Of a stretch of DNA of 64,000 bases, positions 34,701 through 46,009 are shown piece by piece (position 1 is the first letter of the stretch; each line of letters starts with the position of its first letter). The position numbers and the translations under genes are program-made. Below the pieces are notes generated by a model, which saw only the letters and a list, made by a program, of their open reading frames with translations, was not told the origin of the DNA and made no database searches. The DNA comes from Erpobdella octoculata (lineage: Eukaryota > Annelida > Clitellata > Hirudinida > Erpobdellidae), in NCBI GenBank assembly GCA_963978895.1, contig CAXBUH010000076.1, positions 62,001 through 126,000 of the forward strand. Direction: 5' to 3'.

Positions 34701-37700
34701 CTCTCATCGGTTCAATTGAACGTGAGATTGTTCTTGAAGAAGTAAGCATTAATTTCATTTTTTATTCTTTTATAATCTTCAATTTATATATATTTGTATA
34801 ATGTTTACAAAAGTGAATTAAATTAAATCGTCTAAAATTATTATTATTAGTAGTAGTAATTAATTTTTTTTATAAAATAAATAAATTAAAGTGAACATCA
34901 GAAGTTTTCATTATAATAAAGTAACATCAATTCAATTTTCGTGACAGCTTTTCCGTCATAACTCCAGTGGAAGAAAAAGGCAAAGCAAGTACAACCTGGT
35001 TGGCCTGCTGTGCTTCTGTAGGAAACATTACTTGGTCTTTCTCTATCATTTGAAACAGAAAGTCTGGTTTCTCTATGATGATGATGTCGTCACAAAAGTA
35101 AGCATTTTTTGGTTAATTTCGTATTCGGTTGTGAAGGTTTGTAATTTTAAGTCATTTTTTTTCTACAATGCTTTTATTAACTCGTCGTCTCTGTTTGTTT
35201 CTCTGTCTGTTTCAAATCTTGCAATCAATTTTTGAGTCACTTCCTGATGATAGATTTTTTTCAAATTTTGCATACATGCTCAAAATAGAAGATAATGCAA
35301 TATTCAATTATTAGTTTTACAATAAGTCAATTAATTTAGTTAATTTTAATTAAACAGTCTACAAGAAACTGCAAATTGAATAAAATTTGTCTCATGGGAA
35401 GCTAGCTAAGTTGTTTATTTAACATGATGTGGTACTCTGGAAGTTTGCCAAGGGAATTGTGAAGAGTAATATAAGAAAAAATTGATTGCAAAATTTGTGT
35501 TTTAATTACATATAATTTACTTATTATGTTTATTTTTTCACAGCTCGATGAGACATTGGAGTCGGTAATTGAAAAGTGCCGGACACGCCACCTCCAGCCA
35601 ATTCTCTTACTGTACCGCAGCTTGTTGATGTCATCTCCTATTAATGTTTCAAAAGCCTCAAGCAAGACTTATTCATATCCTTCTCTCGAAACCGGTATGC
35701 ATTTGCTACGGTTATTTAAGCATATAACTATTAAAGATTGAAATCATAAGAATTGAGTTGATTTAATGTTGACATATAGTTAATGTACTAACTTAAGATA
35801 AGATTTGTTATGTTTATTATTTAATATATGTATGTAATTTATATTATTATATGTCTACCTACATTTATTTTATAATATTTGATGCCACCACCTTAAAATT
35901 TTTTCTTCAAAAAAACTTTTTTCAGGTCAAGCTGAAAAGTTCAGGAGTTCCGTGGAACCGGCGAAAAGTACAAGTTCGACCGAGACAACTTCAGACGAAG
36001 AAAATCCATCTCTCGAAACCGGTATGCATTTGCTACGGTTATTTAAGCATATAACTATTAAAGATTGAATTGTATTGAAATAATAAGAATTGAGTTGATT
36101 TAATGTTGACATATAGTTAATGTACTAACTTAAGATAAGATTTGTTATGTTTATTATTTAATATATGTATGTAATTTATATTATTATATGTCTACCTACA
36201 TTTATTTTATAATATTTGATGCCACCACCTTAAAATTTTTTCTTCAAAAAAACTTTTTTCAGGTCAAGCTGAAAAGTTCAGGAGTTCCGTGGAACTGGCG
36301 AAAAGTACAAGTTCGACCGAGACAACTTCAGACGAAGAAAATCCATCTCTCGAAACCGGTATGCATTTGCTACGGTTATTTAAGCATATAACTATTAAAG
36401 ATTGAATTGTATTGAAATAATAAGAATTGAGTTGATTTAATGTTGACATATAGTTAATGTACTAACTTAAGATAAGATTTGTTATGTTTATTATTTAATA
36501 TATGTATGTAATTTATATTATTATATGTCTACCTACATTTATTTTATAATATTTGATGCCACCACCTTAAAATTTTTTCTTCAAAAAAACTTTTTTCAGG
36601 TCAAGCTGAAAAGTTCAGGAGTTCCGTGGAACTGGCGAAAAGTACAAGTTCGACCGAGACAACTTCAGACGAAGAAAATCCATCTCTCGAAACCGGTATG
36701 CATTTGCTACGGTTATTTAAGCATATAACTATTAAAGATTGAATTGTATTGAAATAATAAGAATTGAGTTGATTTAATGTTGACATATAGTTAATGTACT
36801 AACTTAAGATAAGATTTGTTATGTTTATTATTTAATACTAGCTGGGTTACCCGGCGTTGCCCGGGGAATTTAAAGGTTTTTTTATCGTTTTTCTCTCTGG
36901 CTCCCGTTTCCTTAACCGCTCGTTTGCCCGGGCATCTTTGCATCTATTGAAACATTTAATCAGATACTTTTGATTTTTAATTAAAAGAAATACAACAAAC
37001 ACATACAGTCATTTTATTGCAAAGCTTTCTGATACACAATGTTTTTTGTTTTTCCATAAGGTGCATTAATAGTTATACTATTATACTTAAAATACATTAA
37101 TAGTTATATTGATATACTCACTCACAATAAATTTTTCAATTTTCTTGTCTGTAAGCACAAAATAATATCTGTTAGACTAAAAGTAGCACAAAATAATATC
37201 TGTTAGAGGTTAGAGTGGTTAGAGTGGTTAGATTGGTTAGACTGGTAGAGCGATAATGATAGCCTGACACACAACGACCGAAACAATTTACAATTTAATA
37301 TATACACAACAATAATTAACAATTAAATAATATAAAAATAGTAGCCTAAGTAAATAATATAAGAATAGTAGCCTAAGTTTTTAAATTACTTTGATTTCGA
37401 GAAACCGAGACGATAAACAGCGAATGTAAACAAGACATAGCTCTGATACAATAGCGAAAATATTTAAAAAAATTAATTTTCTAAAACATTCAAAAACATT
37501 TGAACGATATACAGTAATTAAAAAAATAATAGTATAGTATATAGTATATTATATATTACATTTGATATATTGATATAATTGATATAAGAAAAATAATACT
37601 CACTTTTGATTTTGAGAAATCGCGACAACCAACAACGACGGAACAGAAGTCGAAAGCAACCCTAAGCTCGTTAAGCCGCGATATAATTGCATAGATAAAA

Positions 37701-38948
37701 TATTTCTAAAAATTAATTTTCTAAAATTGCATAGATAAAATATTTCTAAAAATTAATTTTCTAAAATTGCATAGATAAAATATTTCTAAAAATTAATTTT
37801 CTAAAAACATTCAAAACAATTTTTTTAAATAAATGAGATTATTTGTTAGGTGGTAAATGTTTATTATGTAAAATTTCGTGCAAATCCCTTCATTGGTTAT
37901 ATTATTATATGTCTAATATTAGATGCCACCACCTTAAAATTTTTTCTTCAAAAAAACTTTTTTCAGGTCAAGCTGAAAAGTTGTTCAGGAGTTCCGTGGA
38001 ACCAGCGAAAAGTACAAGTTCAAACGAGACAAGTTCAAATAAAGAAAATCGAAGAAACGTCCAAAATCCAAGATCCGGTTTTTGCGAAAATATAAAGAAA
38101 ATCTTAAAACGTAAAGTCATTTTAATTATTTAATATTTATAAACATAAATATACATAAACAGCTCTGCAATATCAATCGATCATCATTGCTTTTTATAGT
38201 TTTAAATATTTTGGCGTCGTCAGCGTACATAAACAGCTCTGCCGAGTTATTCTTAACTATTTCAAACATATCATTGACATAAATTATGTAAATTATATCT
38301 TAAATATTATAAATATGCGTTCTTTGCATTGCTTTCGGTCTGATTTTGCTCGATCAACTCTCGAAACATTCTCCATAAAGTGTTTTGGTCCGCGGTTGTA
38401 TTCAAGTATTCCGATAACAATTTCCTCATTGTTTTGATTCGTGTTTCGTGCTCAATAAATGTTCAAAAAAAAAAATGTAATTGAGGTGGCCATATCATTT
38501 TTTTAGTTTTTCAAACCCTCTGCAGTTAACTCTTTTGCCTTCATCCTGATTTGTTGACCATTTTTAAGGCTAATTATTTAATTTTATTATTTGAAACTAC
38601 ATTTTTACATTTACAGGATTTCATCCCGAGAGCGTCCACAGACAATCAAAAAAGAGCCGTCTGGATGAGCCGATTACTAAAACTGATATTGAAATGACGT
38701 CGATTCAAGCCCAATCAGAAGATCCAACTATAAACGTCCATAGTGTACAAAATATGTTCCAAGGAATGATACACAAAAAAGGCGTACCAGTCGCAATAAT
38801 ATTTTATAAAACTGATCCGAATGTATTAGAAACCCCGAAAATGACAATTGCAAGAAGTATATATTCTAAAAACATTTATAATGTAACGATAGTATATCGA
38901 CAAGAAACTGTAGTCGAGATGACGATAAAACTTGAGGACCATGATTAG
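31709..38948 (+). CDS. USP53/54: USP53/USP54-like ubiquitin-specific protease
   Basis: Exons with AG/GT borders and compatible phases: 31709-31788, 32198-32290, 32507-32641, 33361-33474, 33972-34051, 34161-34251, 34586-34741, 34948-35097, 35544-35694, then 35926-36021, 36263-36358, 36600-36695, 37967-38110 and 38617-38948 (stop TGATTAG region, TAG at 38946). The first two exons read [10 protein letters not shown] and [11 protein letters not shown]...THFC...CIFC, the USP53/54 pattern. The catalytic Cys is in NNCFLNS (about 31765) and the His in RKHYLVFL (about 35030), followed by a YDDD acidic residue. The family is a USP clade with atypical boxes, long thought inactive in vertebrates. A starting exon may lie upstream. 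The C-terminus is lineage-specific, with repeated exons. AATAAA at 39054. Confidence 0.85.
32712..33068 (+). repeat. Intronic duplication flanking a hAT-end fragment
   Basis: About 100 bp (ACAATATTTCTATGA...TGATAATGTGGAGAACTG) occur at 32712-32812 and again at 32962-33068. Between them, starting 32816, is CAGGGGTGGGCAAACTTTTT, a typical hAT terminal sequence. The duplication lies in a USP intron. Confidence 0.8.
35683..36836 (+). repeat. 337-bp exon-intron unit in about 3.4 tandem copies
   Basis: The exon starts at 35926, 36263 and 36600 are exactly 337 bp apart. Copies are almost identical through both exon and intron. Copy one has GAACCGGCG where copies two and three have GAACTGGCG (Pro to Leu), plus a small intron indel. 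Each unit carries a complete 96-bp exon with phase 1 at both ends, the upstream polypyrimidine tract and the donor GGTATGC, so each adds 32 codons in frame. The last 13 bp of the preceding exon (TCTCTCGAAACCG) are also part of the unit. Confidence 0.95.
36838..37895 (-). mobile_element. Helitron remnant with 3' terminus, in the USP gene
   Basis: The 3' end on the minus strand is CTAG at 36838 behind an ACCCGGCGTTGCCCGGG-type hairpin. It inserted between A and T of the duplicated intron (ATA/TAT), separating exon copies three and four. The stretch near 37024 (CTGATACACAATGTTTTTTG) resembles 54086-54110 beside the helicase remnant, so this is a piece of the larger, coding Helitron. The 5' end is not recognisable. 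A 40-bp unit is repeated three times at 37690-37805. Confidence 0.65.
38160..38300 (-). pseudogene. Reverse transcriptase fragment with YADD box
   Basis: A minus-strand reading frame gives DMFEIVKNN...[14 protein letters not shown], the palm active-site region of a non-LTR (CR1/RTE-like) reverse transcriptase. About 45 codons only, in an intron of the USP gene. Confidence 0.7.
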
Positions 38949-39053
38949 TTTTAAAACTCTTTTGGTTTTATCCTATTGATGATTTTATTGTCTAGCTTAA
39001 AATAACACTGTGTTATCTGCTTTTAGTCAAGAGGTAACTGAACTTGAACAAAC

Positions 39054-39059
39054 AATAAA
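39054..39059 (+). promoter_or_regulatory. Polyadenylation signal of the USP-like gene
   Basis: AATAAA about 105 bp after the stop codon at 38946-38948, in an AT-rich 3' flank. 39060-39848 shows no further gene. Confidence 0.55.
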
Positions 39060-39848
39060 TTTATGAATATTGTGTTTGAAATCGGTTACCGAGGGCTTGG
39101 AAACGAGTATGGATGGAGTACATGAAGGAGGTGGTGATGTAACTGGAATGCTTGCTTGACGGGAAATATACGAGGGTCTTTTATAATTTTATATGAAGTT
39201 TTAAAATATTCTTCCAAGCATTATATTCAACACTGACGTTGAAAAGAAAAATTACAGCTATCATAAGTCCTTGGAAGCTGGAGTGCCTTCGGCTGGACAA
39301 AGTTGGCTTTAGGCTGGTCAGAATCGAAAGCTCTCTTTGGCCGGTTGAAAAATTGTTATGAATTATTTATGATGAGGTTGTCTAGAACTCTATGGAGTGT
39401 GTTTCAAATCAAGCAAAAGCTCTAATTTGAATAACAAGTAAATCTTTTTTGAAAGCAATGATTAGGTAATGCTAAAATTTGAGAAAAGTAGGTCATATCT
39501 TGTTATAACAACAGTTTAATTGTCTTCAGGCCTTAAATTAGTTCTACTGCAAGAGTTTTTTTTGTTCATTTAATTGATCTTGACTCTGGCCCATATGAAT
39601 AATTTTCTGTTTTAAATAATAAAATAAGGTACTAGTTTTTTCAACTACCACCTAGCGAATGTAATGAAAACCTAAAGCGTTATGAAATACGAATTATTAT
39701 TTGTATTAATGTATTGTATGCAAGTGTAGTTGTAAGGCTTGTTAAAATAGAATTATGTATATTAAAGTTAACTAAATTATTTTTTTTTAATTTTGTTTTG
39801 CTAGATATAAGCAAACACTTTTCAAAATAAATATTTCTTACATGATGA

Positions 39849-40050
39849 AGTTACGATATCACCAAATCGTATACCGGGCTCAATAGAATGGTTTTGCAGT
39901 TTATTGGAAAATAATAAATGAAATCTTTGTTAAGGCTATTTATAGCTTCTGGTCTATTAATAAAATAAAATAATTAATGTCCCTAATAAATCTTCTGAAT
40001 TCGTTAAGGTTTATCAATAGGAAGTTGATCATCAAACCAGTGATTTTACA
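39849..40050 (-). repeat. 3' LTR of the SAP-Gag element, uninterrupted
   Basis: About 200 bp, matching 42023-42130 plus 43241-43332. It contains the intact site GGTCTA/TTAATAA (39956/39957), where the sister LTR carries the Helitron. Confidence 0.85.
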
Positions 40051-40057
40051 TTATTAC

Positions 40058-41060
40058 CCCCTTCTTAATTCTGTTCGTCCCGAACAGCATAGTCGCTTTT
40101 GAGAAATGCGACTCGGCCACGAACACCAAAATACCTTGACCGCAATTCGCAAACAACATGGTCAAGTCCCTTGACCGTTTGATGCAGTTTATTCCAGTGC
40201 TTCTTTGGCTCATCAACAGAGTCTTTCTTTGGCTCATCGTCGCCATATCTGCACGGTTCATCACAGCCTTTTTTGCATGCCCCGTCCTAAACATCTTTGC
40301 ACGGTTTATCGGAACTGTCTGCTTTTCTTCTTCTTCACATCTTTTAGATCTTTCTCAAGAAACTCTTCAAAAGGTTTTTCGAAAACACTTTCCATAAATC
40401 CAATAAATCCATAAATCCTTCATCAAACTGTTATTTAATTTTACAATGACTCTTAGTCTCTCTGATCTAGAATCCTCTGTGGATTCATCTGATATAGAAC
40501 TCTCGGTACCGTTCTCTGTTCTTGGCTCATCTTTTTCAGAGTTTTTGCTTGCTGCATTGCTATTGTTGTTTTGGAAAAGTTCATCGCCGTCATGTTTGTT
40601 TTCTTCCAAGCTACAACTCGGCTCTTTTCGTCGGTGTCAACTTTCGTATCGTCCAGCGGATCTTTCTTCAAATCATCACCATCGTCTCTCAAATCAGTGT
40701 CTTCTTTTTTTGTCAAGTTAACTTTGATGTATTTCTCCATTGGAGTTTCGACCGTTTCTAAATCCTCGGTTGCTTCATCCGAGTCAGATTCGTCACTAAA
40801 ATCTATCCTGAATATTCGGTGCCGTCGTCTGTTATGGAGGCTTCCGTTTCAGAACCGTCGCTGTATGGGTAAAAGCCATCGCTGTTATTGCCATTATTAA
40901 AATCATCATCATCACTTTCATCCTCATCGTTTTGTATTTCGTTTTCAACATTTTTTTTATCTTCTTTAGTTTTGTTGTCGACGTCCAAACCGACTGTATC
41001 ATTGTCACCATCTTTGCCAGGCTCGTCCTCACCATCTTTGCCAGGCTCGTCCTCACCATC
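40058..41060 (-). pseudogene. C-terminal acidic region of the pol-less element, frames broken
   Basis: Several overlapping minus-strand pieces: DGEDEPGKDG repeats and an aspartate/asparagine-rich stretch (DDDDFNNGNN) at 40803-41030, then lysine-rich pieces, and at 40060-40330 CDEPCRYGDDEPKKD followed by VRGRVAFLKSDYAVRDEQN and a stop just before the polypurine tract. Stops and frame changes show decay. The ending resembles the C-terminus of Ty3-like polyproteins. Confidence 0.6.
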
Positions 41061-41700
41061 TTAGCGTGGTTCATCTCGAACATCTTTGGAAGGTTCATTA
41101 TCATGACCGTCTTTGACAGGTACATCATCATGACCGTCTTTGACAGGCTCATCATTATGACCATTTTTGCATGGTTCATCATTGTGACCATTTTTGCATG
41201 GTTCATCTTGAACATCTTTGCATGGTTCATCATTGTGACCATTTTTGCATGGTTCATCTTGAACATCTTTGCATGGTTCATCTTGAACATCTTTGCATGG
41301 TTCATCTTGAACATCTTTGCATGGTTCATCTTGAGCATCTTTGCATGGTTCATCTTGAACATCTTTGCATGGTTCATCTTGAACATTTTTGCATGGTTCA
41401 TCTTGAACATCTTTGCATGGTTCATCTTGAACATCTTTGCATGGTTCATCTTGAACATCTTTGCATGGTTCATCTTGAACATCTTTGCATGGTTCATCTT
41501 GAACATCTTTGCATGGTTCATCTTGAACATCTTTGCATGGTTCATCTTGAACATCTTTGCATGGTTCATCTTGAACATCTTTGCATGGTTCATCTTGAAC
41601 ATCTTTGCATGGTTCTTCTTGAACATCTTTACAAGACTCATCACAATGACCATCCTTGCATGGTTCATCTTGTACATTCTTGCATGGTTCATCTTGACCG
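41061..41700 (-). repeat. 24-bp coding minisatellite
   Basis: About 25 tandem 24-27 bp units (plus strand CATGGTTCATCTTGAACATC type), highly homogeneous between 41270 and 41620 and diverged toward 41060. This implies recent expansion of the centre. Confidence 0.95.
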
Positions 41701-42002
41701 TCTTTTTTGTTTCCGCAATAGTTTGTGTCACAATTGAGGAGTTCAAGAAATTTCTTCTTTTCTTGCTGTGCTGCTCTGTGTGCTGCTCCGTTTTCTTCCG
41801 CCATTTTATTCAGCGCCTTCAACAATTCGTTTTCTGCTTCGAACTCATACTCTTCCGGATCAAACCCATTGTTCTCCAATGACGTCCGGAGGCGGTCCAC
41901 TAGCTCAGACTTTCTTCCTTTATCACTGAGCTATCGTTTTCTAAGTTCCCGCCTCAATTCGAGTATCAAGAACTCATCCAATGCTTTCAAAACCATTCTT
42001 GT
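41061..42002 (-). CDS. SAP-domain Gag N-terminus plus about 25 octapeptide repeats
   Basis: The N-terminal part (from about 41998) resembles the SAP motif of the 62.6-kb element: LRRELRKR, SDKGRKSEL, DRLRTSLEN. SAP motifs bind DNA. One TAG stop interrupts it near 41937. From about 41700 to 41061 the protein is a tandem array of the unit DVQDEPCK with variants NGHNDEPCK, DGHCDESCK and DGHDDVPVK: acidic, one cysteine and one lysine per unit. The DNA unit is 24 bp, so all frames on both strands stay open and give spurious long ORFs. Function unknown. Confidence 0.7.
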
Positions 42003-42130
42003 ATCCCACTTCTGATCACCAATGTTACGATATCACCAAATCGTATACCGGGCTCAATAAAATGGTTTTGCAGTTTATTGGAAAATAATAAATGAAGGCT
42101 TTGTTAAGGCTATTTATAGCTTCTGGTCTA

Positions 42131-43240
42131 TCTATATATATAAAAATGAATGTTTGTATGTATATATGTATATATGTATATATTCATGTCCTTTATGCAT
42201 TGCTTCACCATTCATCCGATCGTAATGAAATTTTCACACAACCTTGAGAGTCAAGGGGAATCAAATATAGAGAAAAATTTTTTGAAATCCGTCACAAAAT
42301 GAGCGGAGCGGAGCGGGTGAGCGAGCGGGAACTATATATATATGTATGTGCGTATGTATGTGTGTATGTATGTATGTATGTGTATGTGCATGTATGTGTG
42401 TCTGTGTGTGTGTTTATGTATGTACTAGCGAAGATACCCGGCGTTGCCCGGGTTTTTTAGAGGTTTTTCTAATGTTTGTCTCTTTCTCTCCCGTTTCCTT
42501 TCCCACCTGCTTTCCCACTCCTGTTCGCTTTCCCGTTTTCCCGCTGCCGCTCGCTTTCCCGCTCCCGGTCGCTTTCCCGCTCCCTGTCGTTTTCCCGCTC
42601 CCGGTCGTTTTCCCGTTCCCGGTCGCTGTCCCGTTCCCGCTCACGTTTGCTCTCCCATTCCCGCTCACGCTTGCTTTTCAGTTCAAGCTCGCTGTCCGTT
42701 CCGGGTCGCTTTCCCGTTTCTATAATAGACAAACTAACCCACAAACATTCATATATATATAGTCTTAGCAAATCTATTTTACGTTTTATAGGCTAACAGA
42801 AGTTATGAAAGATTGTAAAAGAGAAAATGAGCGTGAACGGGAACGGGAATGGGAGAGCAAGCATGACCGGGAACGGGAGAGCAAGCGTGAGCGGGAACGG
42901 GAAAGCGACCGGGACGGGAAAGCAACCGGGAACGGGAAAGCGACCGGGAACGGGAAAGCGACCGGGAACGCGGAAAGCGACCGGGAACGCGGAAAGCGAC
43001 CGGGAACGCGGAAAGCGACTGGAATCGGGAGAGCAAGCTTGGAAGGAAACGTGAGCAAGAGAGAAAATCGATAACAAAACTTCTGAGCGGGAAAGCGACC
43101 GAGAGCTGGAAAACGACCGAGAGCGGAAAAGCGACCGGGAACGCGACGAAAACGGGAAAGTGGAGAAGGAAACGGGAGCGAGAGAGACAAACATTAGAAA
43201 AACCTCTAAAAACCCGAGCAACGCCGGGTAACCCCGCTAG
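42131..43240 (+). mobile_element. Non-autonomous Helitron, copy 3, with exact boundaries
   Basis: Begins TCTATATATATAAAAATG at 42131 after A 42130. Ends with a hairpin (ACCCGAGCAACGCCGGGT), then AACCCCG, CTAG at 43237-43240, followed by T 43241. The 5' LTR around it is otherwise continuous: compared with the 3' LTR at 39956/39957, the whole 1110 bp is inserted between A and T with no duplication or loss. The internal opposite 3' end is CTAG at 42425. The arms again hold 18-bp CCCGGTCGCTTTCCCG-type units and are separated by a TATATATATAG tract near 42765. Confidence 0.95.
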
Positions 43241-43331
43241 TTAATAAATAAATAATTAACGTCCCTAATAAATCTTCTGAATTCGTTAAGGTTTATAAAT
43301 AGGAAGTTGATCATCAAACCAGTGATTTTAC

Positions 43332-43366
<35 letters not shown>

Positions 43367-43368
<2 letters not shown>

Positions 43369-43465
43369 TCAACTTCAGACTCGAACCCACGACTGTCGGA
43401 TCGGCAACACCGCCTCGCATCATGCCAACTACCTTACCATCTGCGCCACTTCCACCGCCAAAAAA
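43367..43465 (-). mobile_element. tRNA-derived SINE head with TA tail
   Basis: Minus strand: GGCGGTGGAAGTGGCGCAGATGG (box A TGGCGCAGATGG), box B GGGTTCGAGTC, then a (TA)n tail at 43336-43364. A variable-arm-like GGCGGTGTTGCCG hairpin is shared with the SINEs at 58.0 and 58.3 kb. Confidence 0.75.
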
Positions 43466-44352
43466 CAGTGGTTGTTAAGCGCTTTTGTTGGGGTATGTTG
43501 AACACAACACTCGACTATGAATGGGTACGAATCAATGCTCGATAGTATTATAAGTTGTACGGCGTACAATCCGTCACTAGCTAATTTAATAACTATCGAA
43601 GATATATGTTTTATGATATATAAATATATATATTTTGACAATATTTGGGTATCAAATTCTCGCATAAACACGCTCTATTAAATGCTACGGCCCATTTTCT
43701 ACAACACCATTTCTTTACTACTGCTTCAAACCGTCTAAATTTTCTTCCCGAATTAACTACACAGTCAATAGTACACAAAACTTTATTGTCACAAGGGGTT
43801 GACCGGCCGGTTTCGGCTTTATCCATCTTCAGAACCCCTATAATAAAGTAAGGAAAATCAATGTATAGAATATTAGACGAAAGCCGAATATATAAAGATA
43901 GAGAAACACTAATAAAACCATTCGAATATAAAACTAAAAACATAAAATTCTAAACACATACCAGCGATACAACTTTCATTAAAACCAAAGCTACGACACT
44001 ACAACAGCTAACGAAACTGTTTACGTATAACTCACCTGGGAACAGGTGCACAGAATTTACAGGTACATTATTTATATTTAAACTTACTAAAAGACAATAC
44101 TGTAATTTTGACAGCAAATAAAGTAGCAAAAATAAAGTTTCTTCCCGTGACCATAAAACGAGGGAATAAAGTAAACCAGAATTAAATTAAAACAGAAATG
44201 AAATAAACCAGAAATAAAATTAAAATAAATTAAGAAATAAAAAATAAAAATAAAATAAAAATAAAAAGATAAAATAAAAAGAAATGAATAAACCAAAATT
44301 AAAATAAACAAGAAATAAAATTAAAATATAATAGCTGAAAAGGTCGTTAGAA
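43466..44352. other. Possible Penelope-like fragment and AT-rich DNA
   Basis: The minus strand at about 43785-43835 reads CTGAAGATGGATAAAGCCGAAACCGG, flanked by GGCCGGTCAACC. The GCCGAAAC phrase is often seen in Penelope-like element ends, but no protein domain supports it. 44150-44340 is an A-rich AAATAAAA-type low-complexity stretch. Confidence 0.25.
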
Positions 44353-45196
44353 CTAGCGTCGGACACGACGCACCGTTATATTACCATGATCCACCAAATG
44401 TGCAAACGGCAAAACCACATCACCACCATCATCATTCGCCAACCCACCAACATCAACACAAACCTCATCATGGCGGTTAATACAACAATCACCAACATCG
44501 ACGTCAAGTCTCGCAACCCCTTCAAAGACATCATCAGACTCAGCAACACAACACTCACAAGAAGCATTGTCTACAACAATACCACAGCCCGCATCTCCAT
44601 CACCACCCCCCTCATCACCACACTCACGACCATCAAGACAATCAACATAAGCACAATTAACGCTATCATCATCACCAAAATCATCAGAATCAACAGTGAT
44701 ATGCGAAGGCATAAGTTTTTTAGCCTGCTGATGACGATCATTATCAAGATTTTCTGAGCTCCGCGGAAATTCAACGGTTGAATTCTGAATCGGAAGAACT
44801 GAAACTTCCACCGGCGACGCCAGATTTTCCTCCGCCGAACTTCGAATCGGAAGAACTGAAACTCCCACCGGCGACATCAGATTTTCCTCCGTTGAGATAA
44901 CCACTTCTGTGAGATCTTTGGTAGTGAAGACATCGGTACCACCTGTTCTTGGTATGTCTTTATCTATTGGGACAAACTGTGGAAGGATACAAGACTTGGC
45001 CGCCAAGCACGTGCTTTGACAACGCGTACGCATTTCTGAAGAGACCTCAGGTTTAGAACTCTTAACACAGAGAACATATGTTGTTACTGGAGAGGATCTC
45101 TCATTAGCTGTACTGGATTTTCTTGCTATGCACAGGCTTTGACTACGTTTATTTTTATCCGATGAGACTTTGAGTTTCGAACTATTTTGAGTAGCA

Positions 45197-45198
<2 letters not shown>
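44353..45198 (-). CDS. Unrecognised acidic, repeat-containing protein fragment
   Basis: An open frame of about 280 codons, entering from the TA tract at 45199 and ending at 44353. It shows two internal duplications: [11 protein letters not shown]...SLCIARKS beside [11 protein letters not shown]...STCLAAKS, and [14 protein letters not shown] beside [14 protein letters not shown]. The C-terminal half is rich in Asp, Cys and Gly ([22 protein letters not shown]). No known domain is apparent. It could be a host exon or transposon ORF1. Composition argues against pure chance, but there is no independent support. Confidence 0.35.
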
Positions 45199-45284
<86 letters not shown>

Positions 45285-45298
45285 TATATATATATACT

Positions 45299-45378
<80 letters not shown>

Positions 45379-45379
45379 T

Positions 45380-45459
<80 letters not shown>

Positions 45460-45476
45460 TTATATATATATATACT
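45199..45476. repeat. (TA)n tract with regular TACTTAT interruptions
   Basis: Almost uninterrupted TA for 280 bp, broken by TACTTATTATATA at about 45295 and 45375, which suggests internal duplication of a long TA-containing unit. Confidence 0.95.
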
Positions 45477-45629
45477 TCATACCAATTCAGTGAAGATATT
45501 TGCTCTTTTGTAAATTTTTACTTTTTTTTCAATTTTATGTACAGGGTTACAGTCTCGCAGGAACATTTGTTCTTTTTCTGTTGCCCCTTATTTGTTTTTT
45601 GTCGAAATTGTGATTTTTTTTATAAATAA

Positions 45630-45756
<127 letters not shown>

Positions 45757-46009
45757 ACATGTCCTGACTGACTGACTGACTGACTGACTGACTGACTGAC
45801 TGACTGACTGACTGACTGACTGACTGACTGACTGACAGATGACTGACTGATAATCAACGCCGAGCTCAAACGCCTCATCCTAGGAAGGTGAAATTTGGAA
45901 CTTATATTACTTTTATAGCGTAAACATCCGCTAAGAAAGGATTTTTGAAAATTTTGCTCCTGAGGGGAAAAAACTGGAAAACAAACTTTTTTCTAAAACA
46001 ATGTATATC

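Larger units (their letters stand above)
39849..43332 (-). mobile_element. Pol-less LTR retrotransposon with SAP-domain Gag and repeats
   Basis: Read on the minus strand: the 5' LTR (43332 down to 42023, split by a Helitron), a primer-binding region beginning TTGGTGATCAGAAGTGGGA directly after the LTR, a Gag start, an acidic repeat region, a C-terminal tail reading FLKSDYAVRDEQN, a purine tract (AAGAAGGGGGTAATAA) and the 3' LTR 40050-39849. LTRs start TGTAAAATCACTGG and end ...ACA. No protease, RT or integrase is present, so it depends on a relative such as the element at 62643. Target duplications are not evident. Confidence 0.85.

Noticed and set aside
38320..38460. Minus-strand open stretch ([14 protein letters not shown]...) as an exon
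   Set aside because: Short, in a USP intron, with no splice signals or family match.
41061..41700. CRISPR-like array
   Set aside because: The units are contiguous with no unique spacers, and the sequence is eukaryotic.
40932..41882. Plus-strand 316-codon frame rich in FILNIFAW, and the MFKMNHAK and MVHLEHLC frames
   Set aside because: Shadows of the 24-bp coding array; only the minus-strand DVQDEPCK frame continues from the SAP Gag.
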